Below are positions 46,720 to 57,177 of a stretch of DNA of 64,000 bases, piece after piece. Under the pieces are notes generated by a model. It made no database searches and was not told the origin of the DNA. It worked only from the letters and a program-made list of their open reading frames with translations. The stretch is from Culex pipiens pallens. Taxonomy: Eukaryota; Arthropoda; Insecta; Diptera; Culicidae. Position numbers and translations under genes: made by a program. Numbering within the stretch: position 1 is the first letter of the stretch; every line of letters begins with the position of its first letter. The stretch lies in assembly GCF_016801865.2 (NCBI RefSeq), contig NC_068938.1, positions 199,557,077 to 199,621,076 on the forward strand, given 5' to 3'.

Positions 46720-46930
46720 ATTACATATTCAATCCTGCAACCCATAATCCCTACACCAGGGAGACGACTCCTACACCTGGACTGAGCTAACGACCTAACC
46801 TCTAGCTTAGACCGGGGCCAACATTTACTTCCCTGCCGATGGAAGGCGTGATCAGACAAATCTCGTCTCAAAATTTGCCACCGTGACGATCTGGGATAGA
46901 ACCCAGGCCAAGAGTCCCGGCTAATTATTA
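46720..46930 (-). mobile_element. SINE-like element
   Basis: The minus strand carries GGGTTCTATCCCAG (B-box-like) and a tRNA-like segment, followed by a body that differs from the surrounding AT-rich DNA. The ends are not defined. Confidence 0.4.
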
Positions 46931-47079
46931 GTTACATTTTTGGAAGATGGAATTCAGCTTATTTCGGAGTGGTTTTCTTTCAAATTGTATGTAGTCTTTG
47001 ATGGGCATGATTATCAAGAATAACTCTTTCGTCAGAAAATTGGTGGCCCTAAAAAGGACCGATTAGAGTTGGATAGTGG

Positions 47080-47575
47080 CGTTGGTCGCAAGGCTCGGCC
47101 TTGGCGTCAGGCTGCAAGCGGGAGATGTTCCGTTCAGACGGGTGATAGGCCGCGGTGGATGCTGCAGGTGCTGGCGTTGTTGATGGATAGATTTGTTACT
47201 CTTGCAAAATTGCTGGTTTTAAATCTGGTTTTGATCTCTTGCTCTTAGAGCTTAACTCTCCGACCCAACAGAACTTTCACACCCTTAGGACCGACCAAGG
47301 CCCGTGTAATTTTTCCATTTCGCTGCCTCGTCCCGGGTGGGACGAGGGATGAGGGCAACACCACAGAGTTGGGAAGTCCTCACACCCTTCCTCAGAAGAT
47401 CCAAACGGTCCGGCTATTGAGAGACAACTGTTCGACCAAGGCAGCAGGCGCGCGCCTCATCTTGTTGCAGACTCGTCCCGGGTGGGACGAGGGACGGGGG
47501 AGTTAGGGCAACTCCGAAGAGTTGTCAGTCCTCACCCCCTTCCTCAGAAGTTCCAAACGATCCGGCCATCGAGAT
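47080..47575. repeat. GC-rich tandem duplication with hairpins
   Basis: 47327-47433 and 47464-47570 are direct repeats of about 107 bp. Each begins with the hairpin CTCGTCCCGGGTGGGACGAG and ends with CCTCAGAAG.TCCAAACG.TCCGGC. Base composition is unlike the flanks. Nature unknown. Confidence 0.6.
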
Positions 47576-48424
47576 TCAAGTGGCTGACGACGAGAAGGCG
47601 ATGCGCGTTTCTTTTGTAGTTCTGGTCCCTCTCTCTCCTGCTGCTGCTGCTGTTGCCGGTCCGACGTCTGAGACGTGAATGATTTTCTGAAAACTGGCGC
47701 ACATTCTTTTATATGTTTTTCGGCCTACAACTTCCCCTCCTTTATCGCGACCGACACCGGTTGCGTGTGCTCGGATGATTTTCCCCTCAAAATAGGTACT
47801 TGACAATCCTGTACGTGTTTGGGGAACGCTCATTTTGCTGGAAAATCTCTGCATTTTGAAAACATTTTAAAACATTGAGCTGTTTAAATTGTAAAACTAT
47901 TTTGCCAACATTGAAAATAGCAAATTGCTGAATAATTTTCGAATCGAATGGAACATAAATCGTGCCGATTTAATTTGAGGGAAGGAAGATATAAGCGTTT
48001 GAAATCTTACAAGTTATTTCTGGGCCTGGGTTTTTTAAAATGGCACCCCAGTACCTTCGAGTAAGACGTAAGTCCTACATCAAAATTATTACGGACATAG
48101 GACTTAGTTAGTCCTTACCCTACAGAAGATAAGTGATATGACTCTTTTCTATTATATATCGCTTAGCGAAATATATACATAATACATCTACATTACTGTA
48201 TAATAATTATCAATTTCTGGAATTCTTTATTTCAACTTATCTGGGTAACTGAATCATCAAAGAACCAACATTAACACTTGAGCAAAAACCCTACTGATAA
48301 CTTATCACTTGAGATTGTGTGCATCGAGGTAGAAATTCTTTCCCAATTCCCCACCCCAGTTTGATTGTGTGTTCATTCATCATCAACCAGTCAGCCTTTC
48401 TTCAGCAAACGCTAAAACCAAGAC
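47576..48424. other. Spacer and 5' region of the second galectin gene
   Basis: No gene recognised. 47640-47656 is a short CTG run. The 5' UTR of the galectin presumably lies in the last 100 bp; no clear TATA box. Confidence 0.35.
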
Positions 48425-48930
48425 ATGGCCACAATTCCCGTGTTCAATCCGGTAAGCTACAATTTGGAAAGATAAAGCTTAACCACCTTATTTACATCAA
48501 CTTCCGTCCTCCACAGAGCGTCCCCTTCCTGGGGGAAATCCCCGGCGGCATGGCGATCGGCAAGAAGCTCCACATTCGCGGCCAAATCCTCACCCCGGAA
48601 GGGATGTTCAACGTGAACGTCCAGTCGGGCGGGGCCGTGCAACCTCGTGACGACACACCGTTGCACATAAGCATCCGCATCGCGGACCAGGTTGTGGTGC
48701 TAAACAGCTTCGAGGGGGGCGCCTGGCAGCAGGAGGAACGACACGGCGGACGACCGGTGAGGGAGGGGGAGGCTTTTGAGCTGACGATTAAGGCGAAGGA
48801 GGGGTACTTCAAGGTTGAGATTAACGGGAAGAAGGTCGGGAAATTTGAACATCGTTTGCCGGTGGAGATGGCACGGTACGTTCACGTTGGCGAGGGAGCC
48901 GTGATTGAATCGATAACGGAGAGTTGGTAA
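48425..48930 (+). CDS. Galectin (single carbohydrate-recognition domain)
   Basis: Two exons, 48425-48451 (MATIPVFNP) and 48517-48930; 146 aa. The first intron is at the same point as in the galectin at 42938, but the second intron of that gene is absent here. Motifs: FLGEIPGGM, KLHIRGQ, TPLHISIR, QVVVLNS, WQQEERHGG, ARYVHVGEGAVIES. As in its neighbour, the H-x-N-x-R motif is H-x-S-x-R. The two are diverged paralogues in divergent orientation about 4.9 kb apart. No signal peptide. Probable role in glycan binding in immunity or gut, inferred from the family. Confidence 0.9.
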
Positions 48931-49491
48931 AAACGGGTTGGCGCTTCTGTTTTTTGAAATATTTTCCTGTGGTATTTATTACATCTACAATTATTATATC
49001 AGTTTTAGTTAAGTTAGATCGCTATGAGTATAAAGTAATTTACTTACAGTAAAGAAACAAAATATATATATTTTCAAAACTCAATCAATGTCCGGTGCAC
49101 GCTTGCTCTGGCCTGCATGGAACTTTGAAATTTAAAACCCTGCCTTCATCATCGTACAGTCGTAAAATAATAGTTTACTCGTCCAACGATTCCATGCAGT
49201 TCAGCGCCAAAACAAAACAAAACACCTCAAAATGCTTCTAAATACATTCACCGTACACAACAAAAAATAGCTCGCGGAGCCAAACCGGAAACTAAAAACC
49301 GATAAATTAGAAGACGTCATTTCCAGATGCGATTAAAGTTCCAATGTGGCAATTGTTGCTGGTTCTGAAGCTAGTTGACTGAGTTGATGCTGCTGGCTGC
49401 TGTCCTCCGCTCTGTCGCTTGTTCCGGTCTAACTTCTTAATTTATATCACACGCACACTCGTCGTCGTCTTTTGCGCCGGTCCGTTCCGGA
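48931..49491. other. 3' flanks of galectin and UBE2F
   Basis: Convergent 3' ends: the plus-strand galectin and the minus-strand UBE2F both terminate into this interval. No further gene seen. Confidence 0.5.
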
Positions 49492-52400
49492 TTATCTCCG
49501 CGCGTACGCGGACACGTACTCCCGCACCTTCGCCTGGAACTTGTCCTTGTCCTTGGAGTACTGCTCGGCGGCTTCGATGTTGAGCGGGTCTTCAAAGTTC
49601 AGTAGGTCCTGCAAAATCACAAAATTAGCACCATTTTTTAAAACGGGAAATGCGTGCGCTTGCACTACTGTACCGTGAACAGCGAGTTCAGCCCCCAGAT
49701 GACGTCCTTGAGGCGACGCGTCGGTGCCCAGCCCAGCCCGTCGATCGAGTTCAGTCGGAGCAGCGAGAGGCAAATGTCGCCCTCGACGTTGATGTTCGGG
49801 TGCCACAGCTTCGTCAGGCATTTCACCTTCGGGGGCTGCAAATATAATAGAGATTAACATAAATTATCAGATTTAAAGTACATAATTATTGAAGTACGCT
49901 TTGGTTCATGCTAGGGTTCATGTCTTTGCAATGGAAGCGAAACCATATGGTGGGTGTCTCTACTTAGAACTGGTTGTCGAACAGCGTTTGGGCAATCATT
50001 TGTTAAATTATGAAAACTTTCCAGATTCAAGGACTGTCAGGCGCAAACCAACATGTTATGAGAACAAAACATTATTTCTATTAGCCATCAATTTAAGAAC
50101 AAGTAAAGTAGGTACTTACGAAGCCGAGTTTCGTCAGGTTCCCTGTTACCAAATCATTTGCAAATCTCAAGGAAAATAACACAAACTCAGATCAAACATA
50201 ACAGACGAAACGCGTAAAAGTAGCTGCATCACTTAGCTACATTTACATGCGACATGCGGCATTTAGAAATTACCTATCCAAGCTATAGCGAAGGCAGTCG
50301 AAGTTCGTGATCGCTAGCGACCTCGATCATAAAGATCATCAGTTTGCAAGCAGAATTATCGTGCCATTGTCAGGAACACGCATCGTGAACAAGATAAACT
50401 GGATTTACTTGGTGTTGGTGAACCCACGACTTGAAAACTGCAGCTCTGGCAGTTATGAAGTCGGTATTTATAACAAGGAGCTCTCGAAAAATATCAGAAG
50501 GAAAAAGGTCATCCAAGCAAACGTCGGACCCCAACGCATTACCGATCCCGACCACAACAAGGCGTGACGGCGTACGTTCCGTACCTGCCAAGCTGGAAGA
50601 TCAAGGTAAACGAGGCCAAAACTCTTTCGGCACAGACTGTCGCCAAAGCTGCTCCCACCGCCTGACTGCTACGTGCGGGTCAACGGCTTCATAGTACCCT
50701 GGATAGAACAGGTAATCTACCTTGGGGTGATCTTCGACACCAAGCTGCTGTATTGGGCCAACACGGACTCACTCAAGCGCAGATGTTCCGAATTGGTGAA
50801 AGCGAGAGGTTCTCGAATCTTAAATAACGGCAAAGATGAATAACTTGAAAAACAAACATGTAAAATGACACAAATTACACAATAAAATCAAAATTAAACA
50901 GTAAACTGGTAAACCTAAGCCCGCCGCAATCTTGTTCACGTTTGTCACCGACTAAATAGAAATGCTTCGGAAGGTGTCGGCGGTTATGAAGTCGGTAATC
51001 GAAGAGGTTTAGCAGAGTGCACTGCACACCTTTGAACATTCTCCACTGCCAGACGGTTGTTGTTGTAAGTAATTTGATTTGTAGTTTATTAAAAACGTCG
51101 GCCTTTTACAACAATACTTTGTATGAAATTAAGGTGGTATGTACAATCTTTGAACGTTTAGTCTTCGATAAGTTCATTCAACATGGCAGAGTCGTCTTTG
51201 GAGCTAGCTCTCAAGTTTCTCCGCGTTTTCTGACTGTGCTTCCAGTATTCATGAGCCGAGTGAGTGGACGGAGCATAGGGCCGAGGATGGAAGGCCGTAT
51301 TATTGGAACGAGGCCGGACGGGTTCCAACCCGTTGTCAAGGTTCGACGTAGGAAGACGAAGAGCGAGGTTATTGTCGAGATGAAGGCCAGAACGTGAAGC
51401 AACTGCACAGCATCCAGCATATCGGCCGTGAAAAGAATCAGCCGCCGCTGGTGGTGAAAAACACGAGCTTCACCTGCCTTGCGAAGGTGATGTAGGTATA
51501 TATATAGTAGTCAATATAATCAAAATCAAGCAACACTCAAAATAATGCTACGGCAACCTTGGATGTGGAAAAAGCGTTTGTCATATGGTAGACCTACATC
51601 TCGAGTTCCCGATGCTGTCAATAAAAGAATCGATTTAAACCGTCTGGAATCGAAGTTGAAGGTCCTAAAGTCGAGGGTGACTTGATAAACGCTCGTGCGG
51701 TACCGCTGTCACATCGAGAACAGGATCTACCTGAGCCGGTGAGATTGTCGACTAAACCTGGCAGATACTTTAGCAATGAAAAGTATCGAGGCGACTCTAC
51801 CAGAGAACCGGTTGCCCCTCCAAAAACAGGAGGTTTGGCACCATAGTCAAACAGCAGAGAAGCGGACTTTTGCTCTACGACCTTTAACACAGTAGCTGTT
51901 GCCTGAAGTCCGTAAAAGTAGTCAAAAATGGTTTAACTGGATCATCAAGACTACATTAGTCGAGACTTAAACTAGAGCATGCATTTGTCACTGCAAGGAC
52001 ACGAACCAGATGAAGCGCCCATCGTTCTGATACCAGCACGGGGGGCATTCAGTCTTTAGCCACTGTTGAGCAAGGAACTCGTTGACTACAAAGAAAGTTT
52101 GGAAGAAAAGGAGTCAGAAGCTGCACCGATGACGAAGAAGAGGAGGGGCAGCCTCCTTCCTGGCCCGTCGGGTGATCCCCTGCTGGCGAAAAATTCATAT
52201 GCGCCGCTCGCTAACCCACCTGGACCTGCAGCGGCAACCGTTCCGCGGAAAGCTTCCGCCGTTTTATGTGAGGTCGATTGAGGGAAACCTCAAGGCGGAT
52301 CTCGACGCCCTTATCAAACGTGGACTCAAGGCCACCCTGAATCATCGCTAGCAACTTCGATCATAAGTCAATCGGCTAACCGATGCAGAGCCAGAACCAG

Positions 52401-53142
52401 ATTTAAAACTAGCAACCTGGGCCAATGAGGCGTCCGAGATTGTCGAATAAACCTGGCAGATCATTCATCAATGAAAAGTATCGAGGCGGCTCTTCCAGAG
52501 AACCGGCTGCCCCTCCAAAAACAGAACTTATGGCTCTATGGTCAACCAGCAGAGAAGCGGACATCTACTCTACGACGTCAGGGTAGTTCTAGGCCTCCTT
52601 TAACAAATATTTTAACAGTAACTGTTTCTTGACGTCCGCAAAAGTAGTCAAAAAGTGGTTTCAACGAGAAACTTCCATTAAAGACTTTATTAGTCGAGAC
52701 TCACTGCAAGGACACGAACCAGATAAGGCGCCCACCGATCTGATACCAGCACGATGCATACCAACCGGGCGCATTCGCCCCTGAAAGCTTGCTAGCAGAG
52801 ACACACACCAGCAGATTCGGTTTTGCTAGTCGATGCATGAACCATGATATTTTGTCGGTTTGCCATATAGTCTATTGAATAACTCACCGCCATATTATAC
52901 TCCTCCGGCACGTGCACGCTAAACTTGAACCGACCACCCTGCCAGAACCCTTCGTTCGGTGCGATGGACAGATTGAAATCGCTCAGCACATTCGCGTCCT
53001 GGAAGGATATTTTGCAGGTGCTCGGCAGGTTCTGCTCCAGCTCTTGCACCTCCTTCACCAGCAGAAACTCCCGAATCGAGATGCGTTTGTCCGCTATCGC
53101 ACCGGCACCCGAGTCCTTCTTCTTCCGGGTAAGCGTGATCAT
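49492..53142 (-). CDS. UBE2F: NEDD8-conjugating enzyme UBE2F
   Basis: Three exons: 52888-53142, 49674-49835 and 49492-49608; 177 aa (human protein 185). It is an E2 enzyme that takes NEDD8 from its E1 and passes it to cullins, mainly CUL5 in mammals. The N-terminal extension MITLTRKKK is followed by the UBC fold: REFLLVKEVQELEQNLP, FQGG-like FWQGGRFKF, CLTKLWHPNI, catalytic Cys107 in GDICLSLL, then LNSIDGLGWAPTRRLKDVIWGLNSLF and LLNFEDPLNIEAAE. These are the UBE2F rather than UBE2M signatures. The first intron is about 3 kb and full of old LINE fragments. The start at 53142 follows a CA-rich leader (53145-53175). Confidence 0.93.
50555..50840 (+). pseudogene. Degenerate jockey-like LINE reverse transcriptase fragment
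   Basis: Reading in shifting frames gives YLPSWKIKVNEAKT, then LLRVNGFIVPW and IYLGVIFDTKL, the thumb-side region of jockey-type reverse transcriptase. It is interrupted by stops. Lies in UBE2F intron 1, opposite strand. Confidence 0.6.
51180..51500 (+). pseudogene. Degenerate WW-domain LINE ORF1 fragment
   Basis: Contains EWTEHRAEDGRPYYWNEA, a WW-domain core matching the one in the element at 54121-55730, then an internal deletion and PDGFQPVVKVRRRKTKSE. Further on NTSFTCLAKVM recalls the EMSFARLAKVM of that protein. Broken by stops and frameshifts. In UBE2F intron 1. Confidence 0.65.
51741..52778 (+). pseudogene. LINE ORF1 debris flanked by about 320-bp direct repeats
   Basis: 51741-52050 and 52436-52778 are diverged direct copies (shared phrases ACCTGGCAGAT, GAAAAGTATCGAGGCG, GCAAGGACACGAACCAGAT). 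Between them 52066-52340 reads as a broken jockey-like ORF1 (LLPGPSGDPLLAKNSYAPLA, then out of frame FYVRSIEGNLKADLDALIKR). Old remains within UBE2F intron 1. Confidence 0.55.
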
Positions 53143-53615
53143 GATGTGTGCGTGCGTGTGTGTGTGTGATGCAGGTCGCGTGGCCAGAACCAGCTGCGAC
53201 GGGACGCTTTTCCGCGGATGGTTTTGCGATGCACTCGAATCACCGTGTGTGTATGTGTGTGTGCGTGTGGGTTCGCGACTTTGTGCCGATGATTCCTCTT
53301 TGCTCCGAATGGTTTCCTTGGAGGTTATTTAGCAGATAACCATTGTTGCGTTGATTAGATCTTCCAGATTATAACTTCGCTGGTGTTGTTTCAAGAAATT
53401 TCCCACTTTCAATTTCCCGATTTGTAGCTAATGTTTACGTTTCGCACTCAGCTGTACACTGATGATGACGGTTAACACGCCTGTCAAGTTGACAACTGGG
53501 GCGTTACGTCTTGGCCGAGTCAAAAGATAACGTTAGGGCGATCATATTTTCCATTTTTCCTTCAAACAGAACACTGAATAGTTTTTTTACGCGCTGGTGA
53601 ATCGGAGCTTTACAT
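53143..53615. other. 5' flank of UBE2F
   Basis: Presumed 5' UTR and promoter of UBE2F. CA/TG-rich stretches occur at 53145-53175 and 53245-53270. Nothing else recognised. Confidence 0.4.
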
Positions 53616-53877
53616 TAATAGAGTTATCAACGTGCGCATGTATTGCGTGTACGTACACGAAAAAGATTGAGGTTAAATTTTGTACCGTCCAGCAAAACAA
53701 ATGGCGTGCTAGTGTGCGTGAGAGCGGGCTTAGATAACTCTATTCCGTATAGAGTTATCTAAGCCCGATCTCACGCACACTAGCTTACCATTTGTTTTTG
53801 CTGGCGGGTACAAATTTTAACCTAAAAACCCTTCGTGTACAAACACGCAATACATGCGCACGTAGATAACTCTATTA
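53616..53877. repeat. 262-bp near-perfect palindrome (foldback MITE)
   Basis: Arms 53616-53743 and 53748-53877 are inverse copies around a 5-bp centre (ATAACTCTAT, TTCCG, ATAGAGTTAT). The outer ends TAATAGAGTTAT also match. Few mismatches, with small indels near the outer part. No coding potential. Confidence 0.85.
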
Positions 53878-54105
53878 TCTTTTCAATAGGGCGAATCTGT
53901 AGATGTAAACAGTCTATCCCACTTTCTCTAGTGACAGTTCACGTTGAGTAAGAAAGGGATAGTTAATGCGGAATTTCTCAGAGGGAAACTGGGGCCAACC
54001 CATGGGCTTTAAGTTATGTGACAATTTACATGGTTTTGCATAAATCTAACAACAATATGCGATTTGTTTTGCTAGAAATTATTTATACGGCATGATTTCT
54101 GGAGC

Positions 54106-55745
54106 AACATTGCGCCCTTTTTTTTTTTTTCTTCACAACTTATTTTTATTAGGTCCTTTTAGGTGCTACGACCAGGTTAGGACCGAGGATCAAAAATACA
54201 ACAAATAATAAATAATAAAAAAAAAACGTTACTGAATCAGATGATCATTTTCTCGTGCCATGTGTCAGCAAGTGTGCGATCACGTCAATCTGTTCCTCGG
54301 GTGTCTTGCACTGCCTCAAGCGAACTCTGTATTCTCGGTAAATGGCCCACAGCTCCGACTCGCTGTACAGCATCCGTTCACCTTGTTGCTCCTTCGGGGT
54401 TGCACCGGCGTCGGCGCCAGTATTTCCTTGACTTCTTCCTGCGGGACGAGGATGTTTCTCTTCCGGTACCGCTCCAGGTAGCGGAGGAAAATCCGCCGCG
54501 GTAAACACAGCTCCTGCCGGAGTCTGTTTGTCCTTTTTCCATGCTGGCGGCTTCGGCTTGGACGCCTGCTGCCTCGACTGGATGAACTGCGCACGTTTGG
54601 GACAGCTGCGGTCCAGACCCTCGTGGGATCCAGAACAGTTGACACATTTCTTGGCTTGCGTTTCTTCTGCTTTGCACTTTTCTGTGTTGTGGGGACCCCC
54701 ACAGCTGCTGCACCTGGGCTTGAGATGGCAGTTACTGGTTCCGTGACCGAACTGCAAGCAGTTCTTGCACTGGGTCACGTGCGGTTCTTTGTTCCGGTAG
54801 GCCACCCACCGGACGACGACTGGTCCCACTTTCTTTACTTTGCTACTCAACTCCTTCAGACTGGTGTGCCCCTTGGGGAAGAGCACGATGAAAGGCGTCT
54901 CATCGATGGCGGGAAGCTGCTGCTTCCGCCTGATGGCGTGTACTGCCAAGACGTCCAGCTGATGTTCCGTCTTGAGCAGCTCCTTGATGTAATCCGGTTC
55001 CACGTTCGGGAGACCTCGCATTACTACCCGGTGCGGTCTCGCACTGCGCTTTCCGTGCGTGTAGAACTGCACCTTGTTCTTCGTCAGGTGGGCTTGCACC
55101 GTGTCGAAGTCGTCGCTCGAGAAGCACGTAATTTTTGTGCCGTACCGCGTCAGTTTGTGTTCCGGCTGGACATCACACGACGACATCACCTTCGCAAGGC
55201 GGGCGAAGCTCATTTCTTTCACCACCAGCGGCGGCTGCTTCTTCTCCCCGGCCGACTTGCCGGTTGCTGGTACCACGGGGTTGGTTTTTTCTGCTGCTGG
55301 GTTCGCATTGTTGTTGTTGTTGCTCTCCTCCGCTAGCGGGCTGAACTTGTTGTTGCTGAGCAGTTTCTCCACATCGCCGTCGTTGCCGCCATCGCCGACG
55401 TTGATCTCCTCCTTAGCCTTCCTGCGGCGAACCTTGACCACGGGACGAAATCCGCCCCCGTCCTCTCCTCCTCCTTCAGAGTCTTCCACCTCCATGCCCG
55501 TCGCCGCCTGCGTCTTGGGTTGAAACCCGTCCGGTTTCTCCCACACACTTTTCCTCAAGGCCGCGTTCCAGTAGAACGTCCTTCCATTCTCAGCCCTGTG
55601 CTCCGTCCACTCACTCTCCACCGTCGCGGCCGCCGCCATGGCCGTCGGCGAAAGTTAACAAAACACCGTCAAAAACGCGCTAAGCTAGCTCGAAAGACGA
55701 CCAAACCCAACGAAAGTTGAACAGGGAGTGAACATTGCGCCCTTT
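54106..55745 (-). mobile_element. ORF1-only retroelement with WW domain and 15-bp TSD
   Basis: The inserted unit is 54121-55730 on the minus strand, flanked by perfect 15-bp duplications AACATTGCGCCCTTT (54106-54120 and 55731-55745). It has a 91-nt 5' UTR, one 464-codon ORF1, a roughly 115-nt 3' UTR and a poly(A) tail (T run from 54121 on the plus strand). There is no ORF2. It was therefore mobilised in trans, like the ORF1-only HAL1 derivatives of mammalian L1, or is a retrocopied ORF1 RNA. Confidence 0.85.
54245..55639 (-). CDS. Jockey-type gag (ORF1) protein with N-terminal WW domain
   Basis: 464 aa, uninterrupted. Residues 9-38 form a WW domain: Trp11, Glu-His, NGR turn at 18-20, FYWN, Trp33 and Pro36, with the usual 22-residue Trp spacing. 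WW domains bind Pro-rich peptides. A basic KVRRRK linker and an Asn-rich stretch follow, then a jockey-like ORF1 core (about residues 130-285: RYGTKITCFSSDDFD, RPHRVVMRGLP, VVVRWVAYRNKEPHVTQC), then zinc knuckles at about 291-345 (CKNCLQFGHGTSNC, CSSCGGPHNTEKC, CVNCSGSHEGLDRSC). It should bind RNA; the WW domain is not normal for this family. An open frame of this length suggests it is young or selected. Confidence 0.88.
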   Translation of the reverse strand: MAAAATVESEWTEHRAENGRTFYWNAALRKSVWEKPDGFQPKTQAATGMEVEDSEGGGEDGGGFRPVVKVRRRKAKEEINVGDGGNDGDVEKLLSNNKFSPLAEESNNNNNANPAAEKTNPVVPATGKSAGEKKQPPLVVKEMSFARLAKVMSSCDVQPEHKLTRYGTKITCFSSDDFDTVQAHLTKNKVQFYTHGKRSARPHRVVMRGLPNVEPDYIKELLKTEHQLDVLAVHAIRRKQQLPAIDETPFIVLFPKGHTSLKELSSKVKKVGPVVVRWVAYRNKEPHVTQCKNCLQFGHGTSNCHLKPRCSSCGGPHNTEKCKAEETQAKKCVNCSGSHEGLDRSCPKRAQFIQSRQQASKPKPPAWKKDKQTPAGAVFTAADFPPLPGAVPEEKHPRPAGRSQGNTGADAGATPKEQQGERMLYSESELWAIYREYRVRLRQCKTPEEQIDVIAHLLTHGTRK

Positions 55746-55768
55746 CTGGTGTTTTGAAGAAACCAAGA

Positions 55769-55868
55769 NNNNNNNNNNNNNNNNNNNNNNNNNNNNNNNN
55801 NNNNNNNNNNNNNNNNNNNNNNNNNNNNNNNNNNNNNNNNNNNNNNNNNNNNNNNNNNNNNNNNNNNN
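55769..55868. other. Assembly gap (100 N)
   Basis: Exactly 100 Ns, the usual placeholder for a gap of unknown length. Order and distance across it are not guaranteed. Confidence 0.98.
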
Positions 55869-57154
55869 CCACTGGCCTTAATAGCCATGAAGGGCCCCCT
55901 CTCGGCAGCGCAGGATCAGCGGGTTGAAGACGCCTGTCCGAAACGTAGCCAGCAACGCCCGCTGGTTGTCCACCATCCGTCCGGCAAAAAGCCAAAGATC
56001 CTTCGTTAGCCAAGATGCCTCCACAAAACCATCCCGACACCATCCCGAGACCACGATTCCGGAACAAGCCGTCGTCTCTTGAATCACTTAGCCGGTCCGT
56101 AAAACTTTCTCTGGGCTGGACGAGTTTCTGAACTTCCAAAAATAAATAAATAACATAAACAGCCTGCCATAGCAACGGATATCTTCGTCATCACTGTGAA
56201 GAAAAATCACTGTGATGAAAAAATACTGTGATGAAAATAATTGCGCAAGACTCTAGTAAAGTGCAAAATGCGCAATATGGTATGTTAACGTATTTAAGTA
56301 TTCAACCATTTCAAGCAAATCAAGCATTTGAAGGTTTTCATGTACAGTCCACTCGATACAGTTGTTTATCCGAAGGTTTGTATGCAACTTCTGATAATCA
56401 AATCACGAACAAAAAAACATTTTTTTCGTATTTTTTCTATATTCTTGCTTTTCAATTTCAGACATTTCAAGAATTTGATGTTTTCTAGTACAGTCCAGAC
56501 TCGATTAACCAAAGGCCTTGGAAAAAATTCACTTCAGATAATCGAACCAGGAGTTTTTTTTCGTTTTCGCATTTTTGGTATGACCCCTAAACTACGCTGA
56601 ATTGATTTAGAGCTTTTAAACCCAATATGGCGGAGATTCAATTTATTTGACTAAAATAGGGTCGCAGAACTCAAATTTTATGAAAAAAGACGAAAAAAAT
56701 AATTTCTGAAAAGTAAAATATAAAAATTGAAATAACAAGTCACATTTTTCACATTTGAATAAAAAAAAGTGTTTAAAATGCATTTTACACTAGTATAGTT
56801 GTTTTGGAATCATTTGTTTTGAAAAATGTAAGATTTAAAAATGTTTTTTGACCTCTAAAGATTCGTAAAAATGCTTTAAAAATTAAAAAAAATGGCGGAT
56901 TAGTACATGATGATTTTAATTCATCTCAATTCTCAGCTATATCGTTGAAAAGTGAAAAGCTTTAAGTTTTTGGACGTATTTCTATGTTTTAAATATAAGC
57001 TCTTATTTCAATATTTAAAAAATCGCTCTTGACCAAATTAAATATACATTTTCAATCGTCCAAAATTTTAATTTTCTGATATTAGGTCAAAAGCTGACTG
57101 AGAAGTGATACATTTATAAGTATTGGTTACTTATTTCTCAAAAGATAAAAAAAA
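55869..57154. other. Gap edge and AT-rich DNA with pogo-like repeat
   Basis: 55869-56150 is GC-richer and open in more than one minus-strand frame up to the gap, but I recognise nothing in it. 56492-56590 carries a CAGTCCAGACTCGATTAACC end of the pogo-like repeat. The rest is AT-rich. Confidence 0.4.
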
Positions 57155-57177
57155 ACTTACAGTTATTCAAAAATCTG

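Noticed and set aside
55669..56175. 168-aa minus-strand protein across the gap
   Set aside because: It runs through 100 Ns, so continuity is artificial, and I recognise no domain on either side.
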